Assembly: GCA_964649745.1 (NCBI GenBank)
Contig: CAZYQI010000038.1
Location: forward strand, 1-30,192
Direction of reading: 5' to 3'
Length of the DNA: 30,192 nt
Origin: CAZEHS01 sp964649745
GTDB lineage: Bacteria; Bacillota; Clostridia; Peptostreptococcales; Acidaminobacteraceae
Below the pieces are notes generated by a model. That model was not told the origin of the DNA, made no database searches, and was given only the letters and a program-made list of their open reading frames with translations. Every line of letters begins with the position of its first letter. Position 1 is the stretch's first letter. Of the stretch, positions 21,549 through 29,716 are shown in pieces. Position numbers and translations under genes: made by a program.

Positions 21549-22705
21549 TGCACGCCCTACTATCTGCATCAAGTTCTGAGCGGTGGCTGCACTGCCCGCC
21601 CTCGGCTCGGTTGGAAGAAGGTTTCCCTGATACAACATCCCCGTCTGCTGCGGAGGGCACCCTGGCCCATGCGATGGCCGAGCTGAAGGTGCGTCGATAC
21701 GCTCTAGAGCCCATCAGCACTCGGGCATATAACACCTCCATCAAGAACATGAAAGAGGATCCGCTTTACCAGAAGGAGATGGACGGACACACTGACGCTT
21801 ATCTGGAATACATCAAGGAACTGATGCTCTTCTACCACGGAACCAAGCCTTACGTCCAAGTGGAGAAACGAGTATCATACACGGCCTATGCCAAAGAAGG
21901 ATTCGGCACGGCAGACTGCATCATCCTAGCCGATAGAGATCTGCACATTGTGGACTTCAAATATGGTCGGCATAACTTCGTTTCCGCTGAGGATAACTCC
22001 CAGCTTAAGCTTTACGCTCTGGGCGTGGTGGACGAGTATTCCCTCTTCTACGACATTCAGACGGTGCATATGCACATCTTCCAGCCCCGCATGGACAACG
22101 TTGGCCGCGATGCGATATCGATCGCCGACCTTCGAGCTTGGGGAGAATCCATCAAGCCCATTGCAGAGATGGCTTACCTTGGTCTTGGCGAACAGGACTA
22201 TGACGAAGAGCTCTGCAAGTTCTGCCGGGCAAAATCAATCTGTACCAGCAGAGCGGATAAGAACCTGGTTCAAGCTCAGCATGATTTTAAGAAGCCCCCT
22301 TTGCTCTCCCATGCAGAGGTCGGCGGGATTCTGAAGAAAGCAGAGGATCTGGCCAAGTGGGCCAGTGATCTGAAAGACTGGGCACTCTCAGAGGTCCTGA
22401 AGGGGGCAGACGTTCCTGGCTGGAAGGCTGTACCTGGAAGAACCAGCAGATCCTTCACGGATCAGGATGCGGCCTTCTCGGTACTCGTCAGCTCCGGAAT
22501 GGATGAGAATATGCTTTATGAACGAAAGCCGCTGACACTGGCGGCAGTGGAAACCTTGATTACCAAGAAGGTCTTCCAGGAACAACTTTCGGATTATGTC
22601 AAAGTGAGCCCCGGCAAGCCGACACTGGTGGACCAGAGCGATAAGAGAGAAGCGATTTCAAAGGCAACGGCACAAGAAGATTTCGGAATCCAAGGAGGAT
22701 ACTAA
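21548..22705 (+). CDS. DUF2800 RecB/Cas4-like nuclease
   Basis: 385-residue protein of the phage DUF2800 family. The opening LLSASSSERWLHCPPSARLE and the motif AAEGTLAHAMAE are characteristic. It carries a PD-(D/E)XK nuclease core: GTADCIILADRDLHIVDFKYG with Asp123, Asp136 and Lys138, then an SAEDNSQLKLYALG Gln helix. Cys16 and a C-terminal trio Cys223, Cys226, Cys232 (CKFCRAKSIC) match the one-plus-three Fe-S arrangement of AddB/Cas4 nucleases. It probably processes DNA ends in replication or recombination with the following single-strand-binding protein and polymerase. ATG 21548 overlaps the previous stop. Confidence 0.85.
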   Translation: MHALLSASSSERWLHCPPSARLEEGFPDTTSPSAAEGTLAHAMAELKVRRYALEPISTRAYNTSIKNMKEDPLYQKEMDGHTDAYLEYIKELMLFYHGTKPYVQVEKRVSYTAYAKEGFGTADCIILADRDLHIVDFKYGRHNFVSAEDNSQLKLYALGVVDEYSLFYDIQTVHMHIFQPRMDNVGRDAISIADLRAWGESIKPIAEMAYLGLGEQDYDEELCKFCRAKSICTSRADKNLVQAQHDFKKPPLLSHAEVGGILKKAEDLAKWASDLKDWALSEVLKGADVPGWKAVPGRTSRSFTDQDAAFSVLVSSGMDENMLYERKPLTLAAVETLITKKVFQEQLSDYVKVSPGKPTLVDQSDKREAISKATAQEDFGIQGGY

Positions 22706-22706
22706 T

Positions 22707-23432
22707 ATGAAAGTAGTAACGAACGAAGTGAGATTCAGCTATATGAACGTAATGAGCCCCCGCGTTGACAAGACTTCCGGCAAAGAGAAATACAGCGTGA
22801 CTGTCCTGCTCCCTAAGTCTGACTTAGTGACCAAAGCTGCTATCGACCGCGCCATTGCAGAGGCAATTGAAGCTGGGAAGAAAGGTATCTGGAACGGCCT
22901 GGTCCCTCCGCTGGTGGCCACGCCCATCCACGATGGCGATGGCGTTCGCCCGTCCGGTGAGGCCTTTGGACCGGAGTGCAAAGGTTGCTGGGTATTCACG
23001 GCCTCTACTTCTGCAGATCCTAAGTTCCCGAAGCCTGGGGTATTGGACGCGGCAGGATATCCGATCATGAATGCCTCTGAAGTCTACTCCGGGATGTACG
23101 GCCGGGTGTCTATCAATTTCGGGCCCTACATGAACACGGGCAAGAAAGGTATCAGCTGCTATCTGAACCACCTGCAGAAGTTCCGCGATGGAGAGCCATT
23201 GGCGGGAACCCGTTCCACGGCAGAAGAGGATTTCGGTGTTGCATCTCAGCAGGCTGCGCCGCAGTACCAAGCACCGCAACAAACCGTATACCAGCAACCG
23301 GTACAGCAGTATCAAGCGCCACAGCAGCCCGTTTACCAACAACCGGTCCCGCAGTATCAATCACCTCAGCAACCCCAACAACTTGATCCAATCACTGGCC
23401 AGCCGATCGTCGCCGGCGTGATGGGCATCTAA
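22707..23432 (+). CDS. DUF2815 single-stranded DNA-binding protein
   Basis: 241 residues, start ATG 22707 following AAGGAGG. Residues 1-165 match the DUF2815 family of phage SSB-like (gp2.5-type OB-fold) proteins: EVRFSYMNVMSPRVDKTSGK, KYSVTVLLPKSD, then FTASTSADPKFPKPGVLDAA and SEVYSGMYGRVSINFGPYMN, followed by GKKGISCYLNHLQKFRDGEP. The tail 183-228 is an imperfect 15-residue repeat rich in Gln, Pro and Tyr, replacing the acidic tip usual in SSBs. The polymerase gene starts at the base after its stop codon. It should coat single strands and recruit replication proteins. Confidence 0.85.
   Translation: MKVVTNEVRFSYMNVMSPRVDKTSGKEKYSVTVLLPKSDLVTKAAIDRAIAEAIEAGKKGIWNGLVPPLVATPIHDGDGVRPSGEAFGPECKGCWVFTASTSADPKFPKPGVLDAAGYPIMNASEVYSGMYGRVSINFGPYMNTGKKGISCYLNHLQKFRDGEPLAGTRSTAEEDFGVASQQAAPQYQAPQQTVYQQPVQQYQAPQQPVYQQPVPQYQSPQQPQQLDPITGQPIVAGVMGI
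23259..23381 (+). repeat. 45-bp imperfect tandem repeat (2.7 units) in the SSB tail
   Basis: Encodes PQYQAPQQTVYQQPV, QQYQAPQQPVYQQPV and the partial PQYQSPQQPQQ. Codons differ between units, showing the protein pattern, not just the DNA, is conserved. Confidence 0.75.
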
Positions 23433-25400
23433 ATGAAAACTCTGAGTTTGGACCTTGAAACCTACTCAGACATCGATATCAAAGCTTCGGGGATGTACAA
23501 GTATGTGCAGTCCCCGAACTTTGAAATTATGCTCTGTGCTTTCTCCATCGACGGGGGCCTTGTGATGATCATGGATCTGATGCAGGGGCAAGATATTGAG
23601 TTTCTGCTCCCGATGCTGCTGGATCCGACTGTCGAGAAACGCGCTTATAACGCTCCTTTCGAATGGTACTGTCTGTCTAAACATTTTAAGAAATACCTTC
23701 CGCTGGGTCAGTGGGTCTGCACGATGCATCACGGGCTCTATTGCGGGTATCCGGCGGGGTTGTCCGCCATTGGTTCAGCCATAGGTCTGGCCGCGGATAA
23801 GCAAAAGATGGGCATCGGCATGGCACTGATCCGAAAGTTCTGTATTCCTCGGGCTCCAACTGCCCGGGATGCAAGGGCCCGAATCCTACCCCATCACGAG
23901 CCGGAGAAGTGGAACCTTTTCAAGCAATATTGCATCCAGGACGTTTATACCGAAATGGCCGTCAAGTCCAAGCTTGAACCCTTCGCCATCCCCGTAGAGG
24001 AACACCGTCTCTGGGTCCTTGACCAGGAAATCAATGCCCGGGGCGTTGCGGTGGATATGGACCTGGTTGACGGGGCGCTCTACTGTTCCGCAGCCATTAC
24101 GGAAGAGTTGGTGGGGGAAGCCAAAGCTCTCACTGGCCTGGAGAAGCCGAACTCGGTCAAGCAGCTGACGAAATGGTTGGAAGAAGAAATCGGTGAAGAT
24201 GTAGAGAACCTTCAGAAAGCCACGGTGACAGGAATGCTGGAGAACATGGACGCTTCCAAGGCCAAACGCATGCTGGAGATACGTCAGGAACTGTCCAAGA
24301 CCTCCGTCAAGAAGTACGTGGCTATGAAGAACGCTGTCTGCCTGGACGGACGGATCCGCGGACTCCTTCAGTTCTACGGAGCCAACCGGACCGGACGGTG
24401 GGCGGGTCGCCTGGTGCAGGTGCAGAACCTCCCGCGTAACCATATGCCTACCCTGGAACTGGCCAGAGACTACACCAAGAAGAAGGATGTCGAAGCGCTG
24501 AAGCTAATTTACGGCAATGTGCCGGATACCCTTTCCCAACTGATCCGCACGGCCTTCGTCCCTGCTGCCGGAACGAAGTTTTATATTTCGGACTTCAGCG
24601 CCATCGAGGCCAGGGTGATTGCTTGGCTGGCTCAGGAGCAGTGGCGCCTGGATGTATTCGCGACCCACGGGAAGATATACGAAGCGTCCGCCAGCGCCAT
24701 GTTCGGCGTCCCCCTTGAGAAGATTTCAAAGGGGAATCCGGAATACGATCTCAGGCAGAAGGGCAAAATCGCTGAACTGGCTCTAGGCTACGGTGGGTCC
24801 AAAGGCGCACTGATTACCATGGGCGCTCTGAATATGGGCCTGACCGAGGAAGAGCTGCCGGATATTGTGAACCGATGGCGAGCTGCCAACAAGCGGATCG
24901 TTGATTTCTGGTATCGATGCGAAAACGCGGCCCTGGATCTGATGGATTCGGGAACCCCTCAAGCCGTGGCCGGGTGCGTTTTCAGTCTGGAGCATGGCAG
25001 CGGTTTGTTGTTCCTCACTATTCGCCTCCCAAGCGGCCGGAAGCTCTACTATCCGAAGCCGTTCCTAAAGGAAAATCGATTCAACCGAATGGCGCTAAAC
25101 TACTTCGGCGTTAATCAAGAAACGAAGAAATGGTCCGAGATCGAAACCTACGGCGGTAAGCTGGTGGAGAACATTGTTCAGGCGGTGGCCAGAGACTGTT
25201 TGGCTGAAGCACTTGTTCGGGTCGATATGGCCGGGTTTGCCACCACCATGCACGTACACGATGAGATCATCGCTGAATCATCGCCGACTGAAGGAACGAT
25301 GAAACGGATGAACGACATTCTCAGCCAGCCGATTGACTGGGCTCCCGGACTTCAGTTGAAAGGCGACGGGTTCGAGACTGAGTTTTATAAGAAAGATTAG
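23433..25400 (+). CDS. Phage family A DNA polymerase with 3'-5' exonuclease
   Basis: 655-residue replicative polymerase. The N-terminal DEDD exonuclease has Exo I SLDLETYSD (Asp7, Glu9), Exo II near YNAPFEWYCL and Exo III YCIQDVYTE. The polymerase domain has motif A YISDFSAIEARVIAWLA (Asp387), motif B RQKGKIAELALGYGG (Arg441, Lys445, Tyr453; Leu449 where E. coli has Phe762) and motif C MHVHDEII (His609, Asp610, Glu611). A template-binding LLQFYGANRTGRWAGR stretch lies between. There is no 5'-nuclease domain, as expected for phage enzymes of this size. It starts immediately at the base after the SSB stop. The leucine at the Phe762 position is the common wild-type variant for phage enzymes. Confidence 0.94.
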   Translation: MKTLSLDLETYSDIDIKASGMYKYVQSPNFEIMLCAFSIDGGLVMIMDLMQGQDIEFLLPMLLDPTVEKRAYNAPFEWYCLSKHFKKYLPLGQWVCTMHHGLYCGYPAGLSAIGSAIGLAADKQKMGIGMALIRKFCIPRAPTARDARARILPHHEPEKWNLFKQYCIQDVYTEMAVKSKLEPFAIPVEEHRLWVLDQEINARGVAVDMDLVDGALYCSAAITEELVGEAKALTGLEKPNSVKQLTKWLEEEIGEDVENLQKATVTGMLENMDASKAKRMLEIRQELSKTSVKKYVAMKNAVCLDGRIRGLLQFYGANRTGRWAGRLVQVQNLPRNHMPTLELARDYTKKKDVEALKLIYGNVPDTLSQLIRTAFVPAAGTKFYISDFSAIEARVIAWLAQEQWRLDVFATHGKIYEASASAMFGVPLEKISKGNPEYDLRQKGKIAELALGYGGSKGALITMGALNMGLTEEELPDIVNRWRAANKRIVDFWYRCENAALDLMDSGTPQAVAGCVFSLEHGSGLLFLTIRLPSGRKLYYPKPFLKENRFNRMALNYFGVNQETKKWSEIETYGGKLVENIVQAVARDCLAEALVRVDMAGFATTMHVHDEIIAESSPTEGTMKRMNDILSQPIDWAPGLQLKGDGFETEFYKKD

Positions 25401-25421
25401 CTCCACGAGGAGGCTTGTGAA

Positions 25422-27806
25422 GTGATTAATGATAAGCAGTTAAGCATCAGCGCTGCCGGGTCCAGGAAGGCCACGTCCTGGCCTTCTCAAACCCTATGGT
25501 GGTCAGATTTCATCAAGAAGCTTGCCCAGCCAGTGAAGTCCCTCGAGACTCTGGCAGAGTACAACCGGCTCAGCAAAGCCAAACAGGACGAGCTGAAGGA
25601 CGTGGGAGGCTTCGTGGGCGGTGTGCTGCGGGACGGCCGGCGCCTGGAAAAGAACATCATCAGCCGGGATGTCATCACCTTGGACTTGGACAACATCCCC
25701 TCAGGAGACACCGACAAGGTCCTCCTGGCCGTCAAGAACCTTGGCTGCGCGTATGCGATCTACAGCACCCGGAAGCACGAAGCCATCAAGCCGCGCCTGC
25801 GGATCCTTTTTCCCTTGAACCGGTCGACAAACTGCGAGGAGTACGAGCCAGCAGCCCGGAAGATGGCGGAGATGATCAGCATGGAATGGTGCGATCCGAC
25901 AACCTTCCAAGCATCGCGGCTGATGTACTGGCCATCGATCTCCAGAGATTCACAGTACATATTTACTTACGAAGACAAACCCTTCCTGGACGTGGATGCT
26001 GTCCTCCGGATGTACAAGGACTGGCGGAACCATGCCGAGTGGCCACAGGTCCCTGGCATTGCCCAGAGCCAGAAGAAGCTGGCCGATAAGCAGGAAGACC
26101 CTACGACGAAGAAAGGTCTGGTGGGGGCTTTCTGCAAGACCTATGACGTACTGCAGGCCATCGAGACGTTCATACCGGACGCCTATCTTCCTACTGAGGA
26201 CGAGAGCCGGTACACGTATTCGAAGGGCAGCACCTTCGGCGGCGCAGTGATCTACGGGGATGGGCTCTTCATCTTCTCCCACCACGGAACGGATCCCGCC
26301 GGCGGGAAACTCTGTAATGCTTTCGACTTGGTACGGCTCCATAAGTTCCACGAGTTGGACTATGACGCGAAAGACGGAACACCAACCAACAAACTGCCGT
26401 CTTACCAGGCCATGGCGGAGCTGGCCGTCCAGGATGACACGGTGGTCACTCTTCTGAACAAGGAACGGTATGAGAACGCCAATACGGATTTTTCAAGACC
26501 TTTAGAGGATCCTGCCGACTGGTTCCGGAAGCTCTCGACATCTCCTATAACGGGGACCCCTGCCAAGACGGTGGACAACATCCTGATCATTCTGGAGCAT
26601 GACCCGCTGCTGGCGGGGAAGGTTTATTATGACCTCTTCAGCAACCGGTCTGTCATCGAAGGCGCACTACCCTGGAGCCCGTCTGATAAGGCGAGACAGT
26701 GGGAGGATACTGATGATTCCGGACTCCGGCACTACATGGAGAAAACCTACGGAATCACCGGCAAGGACAAAATTAAGGACGCCATGGCCATCTGCATATC
26801 ACGCCATGAACGCCATGCAATCAAAGATTATCTGAAGAATCTCCGGTGGGATGGGATCCCCCGCGTCGACAGTCTGCTGACAGATTACCTAGGCGCCCAC
26901 GATAAGCCCTATACCCGGGCTGTGATCCGGAAGAGCTTGACCGCTGCGGTGGCCAGAGCCATGACTCCAGGCGTCAAGTTCGACACCATGGCCATCTTCG
27001 CCGGCCCTCAGGGCATCGGAAAAAGCACTTTCCTGCGGTTCCTGGGGAGAGACTGGTATTCAGACAGCCTTATCACCTGTGAAGGAAAGGAAGCCTCGGA
27101 GCTTATCCAAGGCGTCTGGATCAACGAAATGGGGGAGCTCAACGGGCTCTCTAAATCGGAAACCAACTCCGTAAAACAGTTTCTCTCCAGGACGGAAGAC
27201 ATATTTCGGGTACCGTTTTCAACGCATACGAAACGCTTCCCCCGGAACTGCGTCTTCTTCGGGACCACCAACGATACCGAGTTTCTGAAGGACAGGACCG
27301 GGAACCGGAGGTTCTGGCCAGTGGATGTGGGTGTGCTGCCGGCGGCCAAATGCGTTTTTAGCCAGCTGCCTGTTGAGGTGGACCAGATATGGGCGGAAGC
27401 CGTGGTCTACTGGAGCATGGGAGAGCCCCTGTATCTGATGGGGGTTGAGGCCGAAGAAGCGCTGGCCGAGCAGGAGAACCACCGGGAGACGTCCGTTAAG
27501 GAAGGTTTGATCAGAGAGTTTATCAATAAAAAGGTGCCTGCAGACTGGCACAATCGGACGGCAGAGCAGCGGCAGGCTTACTGGAGCTTCGAGCACCAGG
27601 CTTACAGCGGTGAGCTGGCGAGGCGTGACAGGATCTGTGCGCTGGAGGTTTGGGTCGAGTGTCTGAAGGGCGACATCAAGCACATGAAGCGGTATGAGGC
27701 TTTGGAGATCAACGGTATTTTGGGGTCTTTTGATGGCCTTGAAAGGATTAAATCAAACTACAGGTTCGGGCCTTATGGGCACCAAAAAGGTTATAAGATC
27801 TTGTAA
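25422..27806 (+). CDS. VapE-type primase-helicase
   Basis: 794-residue fusion, GTG start at 25422 with GAGGAGG upstream. The N-terminal 180 residues look like an archaeo-eukaryotic primase core: ITLDLDNIPSG (Asp88, Asp90), STRKH (His119), KPRLRILFPL and DPTTFQASRLMYWPS (Asp158). The middle (about 200-440) has no clear motif. The C-terminal VapE/virulence-associated E helicase has Walker A GPQGIGKST (528-536), Walker B-like GVWINEMGELNGLSKSETNS and sensor FFGTTND. Together they synthesise primers and unwind DNA at the phage origin. The first downstream iteron overlaps its stop codon. Confidence 0.9.
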   Translation: MINDKQLSISAAGSRKATSWPSQTLWWSDFIKKLAQPVKSLETLAEYNRLSKAKQDELKDVGGFVGGVLRDGRRLEKNIISRDVITLDLDNIPSGDTDKVLLAVKNLGCAYAIYSTRKHEAIKPRLRILFPLNRSTNCEEYEPAARKMAEMISMEWCDPTTFQASRLMYWPSISRDSQYIFTYEDKPFLDVDAVLRMYKDWRNHAEWPQVPGIAQSQKKLADKQEDPTTKKGLVGAFCKTYDVLQAIETFIPDAYLPTEDESRYTYSKGSTFGGAVIYGDGLFIFSHHGTDPAGGKLCNAFDLVRLHKFHELDYDAKDGTPTNKLPSYQAMAELAVQDDTVVTLLNKERYENANTDFSRPLEDPADWFRKLSTSPITGTPAKTVDNILIILEHDPLLAGKVYYDLFSNRSVIEGALPWSPSDKARQWEDTDDSGLRHYMEKTYGITGKDKIKDAMAICISRHERHAIKDYLKNLRWDGIPRVDSLLTDYLGAHDKPYTRAVIRKSLTAAVARAMTPGVKFDTMAIFAGPQGIGKSTFLRFLGRDWYSDSLITCEGKEASELIQGVWINEMGELNGLSKSETNSVKQFLSRTEDIFRVPFSTHTKRFPRNCVFFGTTNDTEFLKDRTGNRRFWPVDVGVLPAAKCVFSQLPVEVDQIWAEAVVYWSMGEPLYLMGVEAEEALAEQENHRETSVKEGLIREFINKKVPADWHNRTAEQRQAYWSFEHQAYSGELARRDRICALEVWVECLKGDIKHMKRYEALEINGILGSFDGLERIKSNYRFGPYGHQKGYKIL

Positions 27807-28072
27807 ACTTTCTCGCTGTAAACTTTCTCGATTCGTCAACTTTCTACCGTCAACTGTGTAAACTTTAAAAAACGAGAAAGTTAACGGGAAAGTTAACGAG
27901 CTAAACCGTTGAAATTTTAATGTTTTAATTCCTTTGTATACTTTGTCAACTTTAATATCTATTTAAATAGTAAATAAAGAATATAAAGGATACCGCGCAC
28001 GCATAAATCACCTAATACGCCTATACGCGCGTATATATAGGGTTTTGGGTTACGAAAGTTCACGGAGGCATC
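27803..28072. other. Iteron-like repeat cluster and AT-rich region, candidate replication origin
   Basis: Non-coding gap between the primase-helicase and VRR-NUC genes. Near-copies of GTAAACTTTCTCG occur at 27803-27815, 27818-27830, 27835-27847 (GTCAACTTTCTAC), 27858-27870 and 27945-27957 (GTCAACTTTAATA). A partial copy is at 27849-27858. Inverted copies CGAGAAAGTTAAC and CGGGAAAGTTAAC lie at 27873-27885 and 27885-27897. They are followed by an AT-rich stretch with palindromes CTATTTAAATAG (27959-27970) and TATACGCGCGTATA (28022-28035). Iterons plus AT-rich DNA beside the replication initiator fit an origin. The role is inferred. Confidence 0.6.
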
Positions 28073-28366
28073 ATGGACGAAAAAACGATTGAGAGGCACC
28101 TGAGGAGAGAAGTGAAGAAGCTGGGGGGCATCGCCTACAAGTTTGTATCCCCCGGGAATGCCGGAGTACCTGACAGAATCATCCTGCTGCCTGGAGGCAC
28201 AGTGAAATTCATAGAGCTGAAGAAGCCAGGCGGGAAGACTTCCCCGATTCAAGATCTGCAGATCGGCAAGATGCGAAAACTGAAAGCAGACGTGCGGATC
28301 ATCGACAGCCTGGAGGGTGTTGACTCCCTGATTGGAGAGATGAAGTGTGATATTCAAACCCCATAA
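28073..28366 (+). CDS. VRR-NUC domain nuclease
   Basis: 97-residue stand-alone VRR-NUC protein, a PD-(D/E)XK-like endonuclease. ATG at 28073 follows ACGGAGG. Catalytic signature: GNAGVPDRIILLPGG (Asp34), VKFIELKKPGGKTSPIQ (Glu48, Lys50, Gln60). Phage VRR-NUCs of this size are thought to cut branched or Holliday-type DNA. Its 3' end overlaps the SNF2 gene by 20 bases, and this VRR-NUC then SNF2 order recurs in Firmicutes phages, indicating joint work in replication or recombination. Confidence 0.9.
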   Translation: MDEKTIERHLRREVKKLGGIAYKFVSPGNAGVPDRIILLPGGTVKFIELKKPGGKTSPIQDLQIGKMRKLKADVRIIDSLEGVDSLIGEMKCDIQTP

Positions 28367-29714
28367 CTACCAGCGGTTCTGCATAGAGAAGGCCATCACC
28401 CAAAACGAGCTAGGTCTATTCCTGGACATGGGTTTAGGCAAGACAGTCATCACCCTGACGGTAGTCAACGATCTGCTTTACAACCGCTTCGACGTGAACA
28501 AGGTCTTGGTGATCGCCCCCAAGAAGGTGGCCGAGATAACCTGGAACCTAGAGTCGGAGAAGTGGGATCACCTGAAGCATCTCCGGATTGCTTCGGTACT
28601 GGGTGCTGAGAGGAAGCGGCTGCGGGCGCTGAACACCAATGCGGATATCTACATCACCAACCGCGAGAATGTCAGCTGGTTAGTGGGCCATTATAAAAAC
28701 TGCTGGCCCTTCGACATGATCGTCATCGATGAGCTGTCCAGCTTTAAGAGCCACCAAGCAAAACGGTTCAAGGACCTGAAATGCATCCGACCACACGTCA
28801 AGCGGATCATCGGTCTCACCGGCACCCCAGCACCAAACGGGCTGATGGATTTATGGGCACAGGTATATTTGTTGGACCAGGGCGAAAGGCTGCATAAGAA
28901 AATCGGCCAGTTCCGGGAACATTACTTCGACAACTTCCAAGTGGATTCATCGGGACGTCAAGGTTATGTGGAAAAGGACAGGGCCCACGATGCGGTATCC
29001 GAGCAAATCAAAGATATATGCATCTCCATGAGTGCTGAGGATTACCTGGAGCTGCCGGGGGAAGTGGTAGCCCCGGTATGGGTGGTGCTGGATCCGAAAG
29101 CCGAGAAAGCCTATAAGGAGCTGGAGCGTCAGATGATTCTTCAGCTGCCGGGCGGTGAAGTTTCGGCCACATCCGGAGCAGCACTGTCCAATAAGCTTCT
29201 GCAGCTGTGCAACGGGGCAATCTACGACGAGGATAGAACGGTGCATCCGGTGCATGACTGCAAAATTGAAGCCCTGCTGGAGACCATCGAAAGCTTGAAC
29301 GGTCAGCCGGTCCTTATCTTCTACAGCTTCCAGCATGACCGGGACAGGATCCTGGCGGCGTTGCCGAAGAACCTGAAGGTCCGAACGCTGAAAACCATCC
29401 AGGATCAGCACGATTGGAACAACCGGCAGATTGACGTCCTTCTGGCTCATCCAGCTTCCACTGGATACGGATTGAACCTTCAGGATGGCGGGAACCACAT
29501 GATTTGGTTCGGGCTCAACTGGAGCCTGGAGCTATACCAACAAGCAGTGAAACGACTGAACCGCCAAGGGCAGACCCAGAAGGTCATCATCCACCAGTTG
29601 CTGGTGAAGGGTGGACGGGATGAGGATGTGGCCAAGGCGCTGACGGATAAAGGTGATGTGCAGCAAGGCCTTCTGGATAGCCTGAAGGCTAGAATCGAAA
29701 AATGGAGGGAATGA
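28347..29714 (+). CDS. SNF2-family DEAD/DEAH-like helicase
   Basis: 455-residue superfamily 2 helicase/translocase. The GTG start at 28347 is internal to the VRR-NUC gene's end. Motif I FLDMGLGKTVI (Lys32), motif II VIDELSSFKS (Asp128, Glu129; DELS instead of DEAH), motif III LTGTPAPNGLMDLW, and C-terminal lobe motifs YSFQHDRDRIL, HPASTGYGLNLQ and QQAVKRLNRQGQTQ (arginine finger). It lacks the extra domains of chromatin remodellers, as normal for phage versions. Likely unwinds or remodels branched DNA during phage replication with VRR-NUC. Confidence 0.92.
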   Translation: MIFKPHNYQRFCIEKAITQNELGLFLDMGLGKTVITLTVVNDLLYNRFDVNKVLVIAPKKVAEITWNLESEKWDHLKHLRIASVLGAERKRLRALNTNADIYITNRENVSWLVGHYKNCWPFDMIVIDELSSFKSHQAKRFKDLKCIRPHVKRIIGLTGTPAPNGLMDLWAQVYLLDQGERLHKKIGQFREHYFDNFQVDSSGRQGYVEKDRAHDAVSEQIKDICISMSAEDYLELPGEVVAPVWVVLDPKAEKAYKELERQMILQLPGGEVSATSGAALSNKLLQLCNGAIYDEDRTVHPVHDCKIEALLETIESLNGQPVLIFYSFQHDRDRILAALPKNLKVRTLKTIQDQHDWNNRQIDVLLAHPASTGYGLNLQDGGNHMIWFGLNWSLELYQQAVKRLNRQGQTQKVIIHQLLVKGGRDEDVAKALTDKGDVQQGLLDSLKARIEKWRE

Positions 29715-29716
29715 CC

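Noticed and set aside
25496..26089. Long plus-strand frame inside the VapE gene
   Set aside because: Arg/Pro/Ser-rich shadow frame typical of GC-rich coding DNA; the VapE frame has all motifs.
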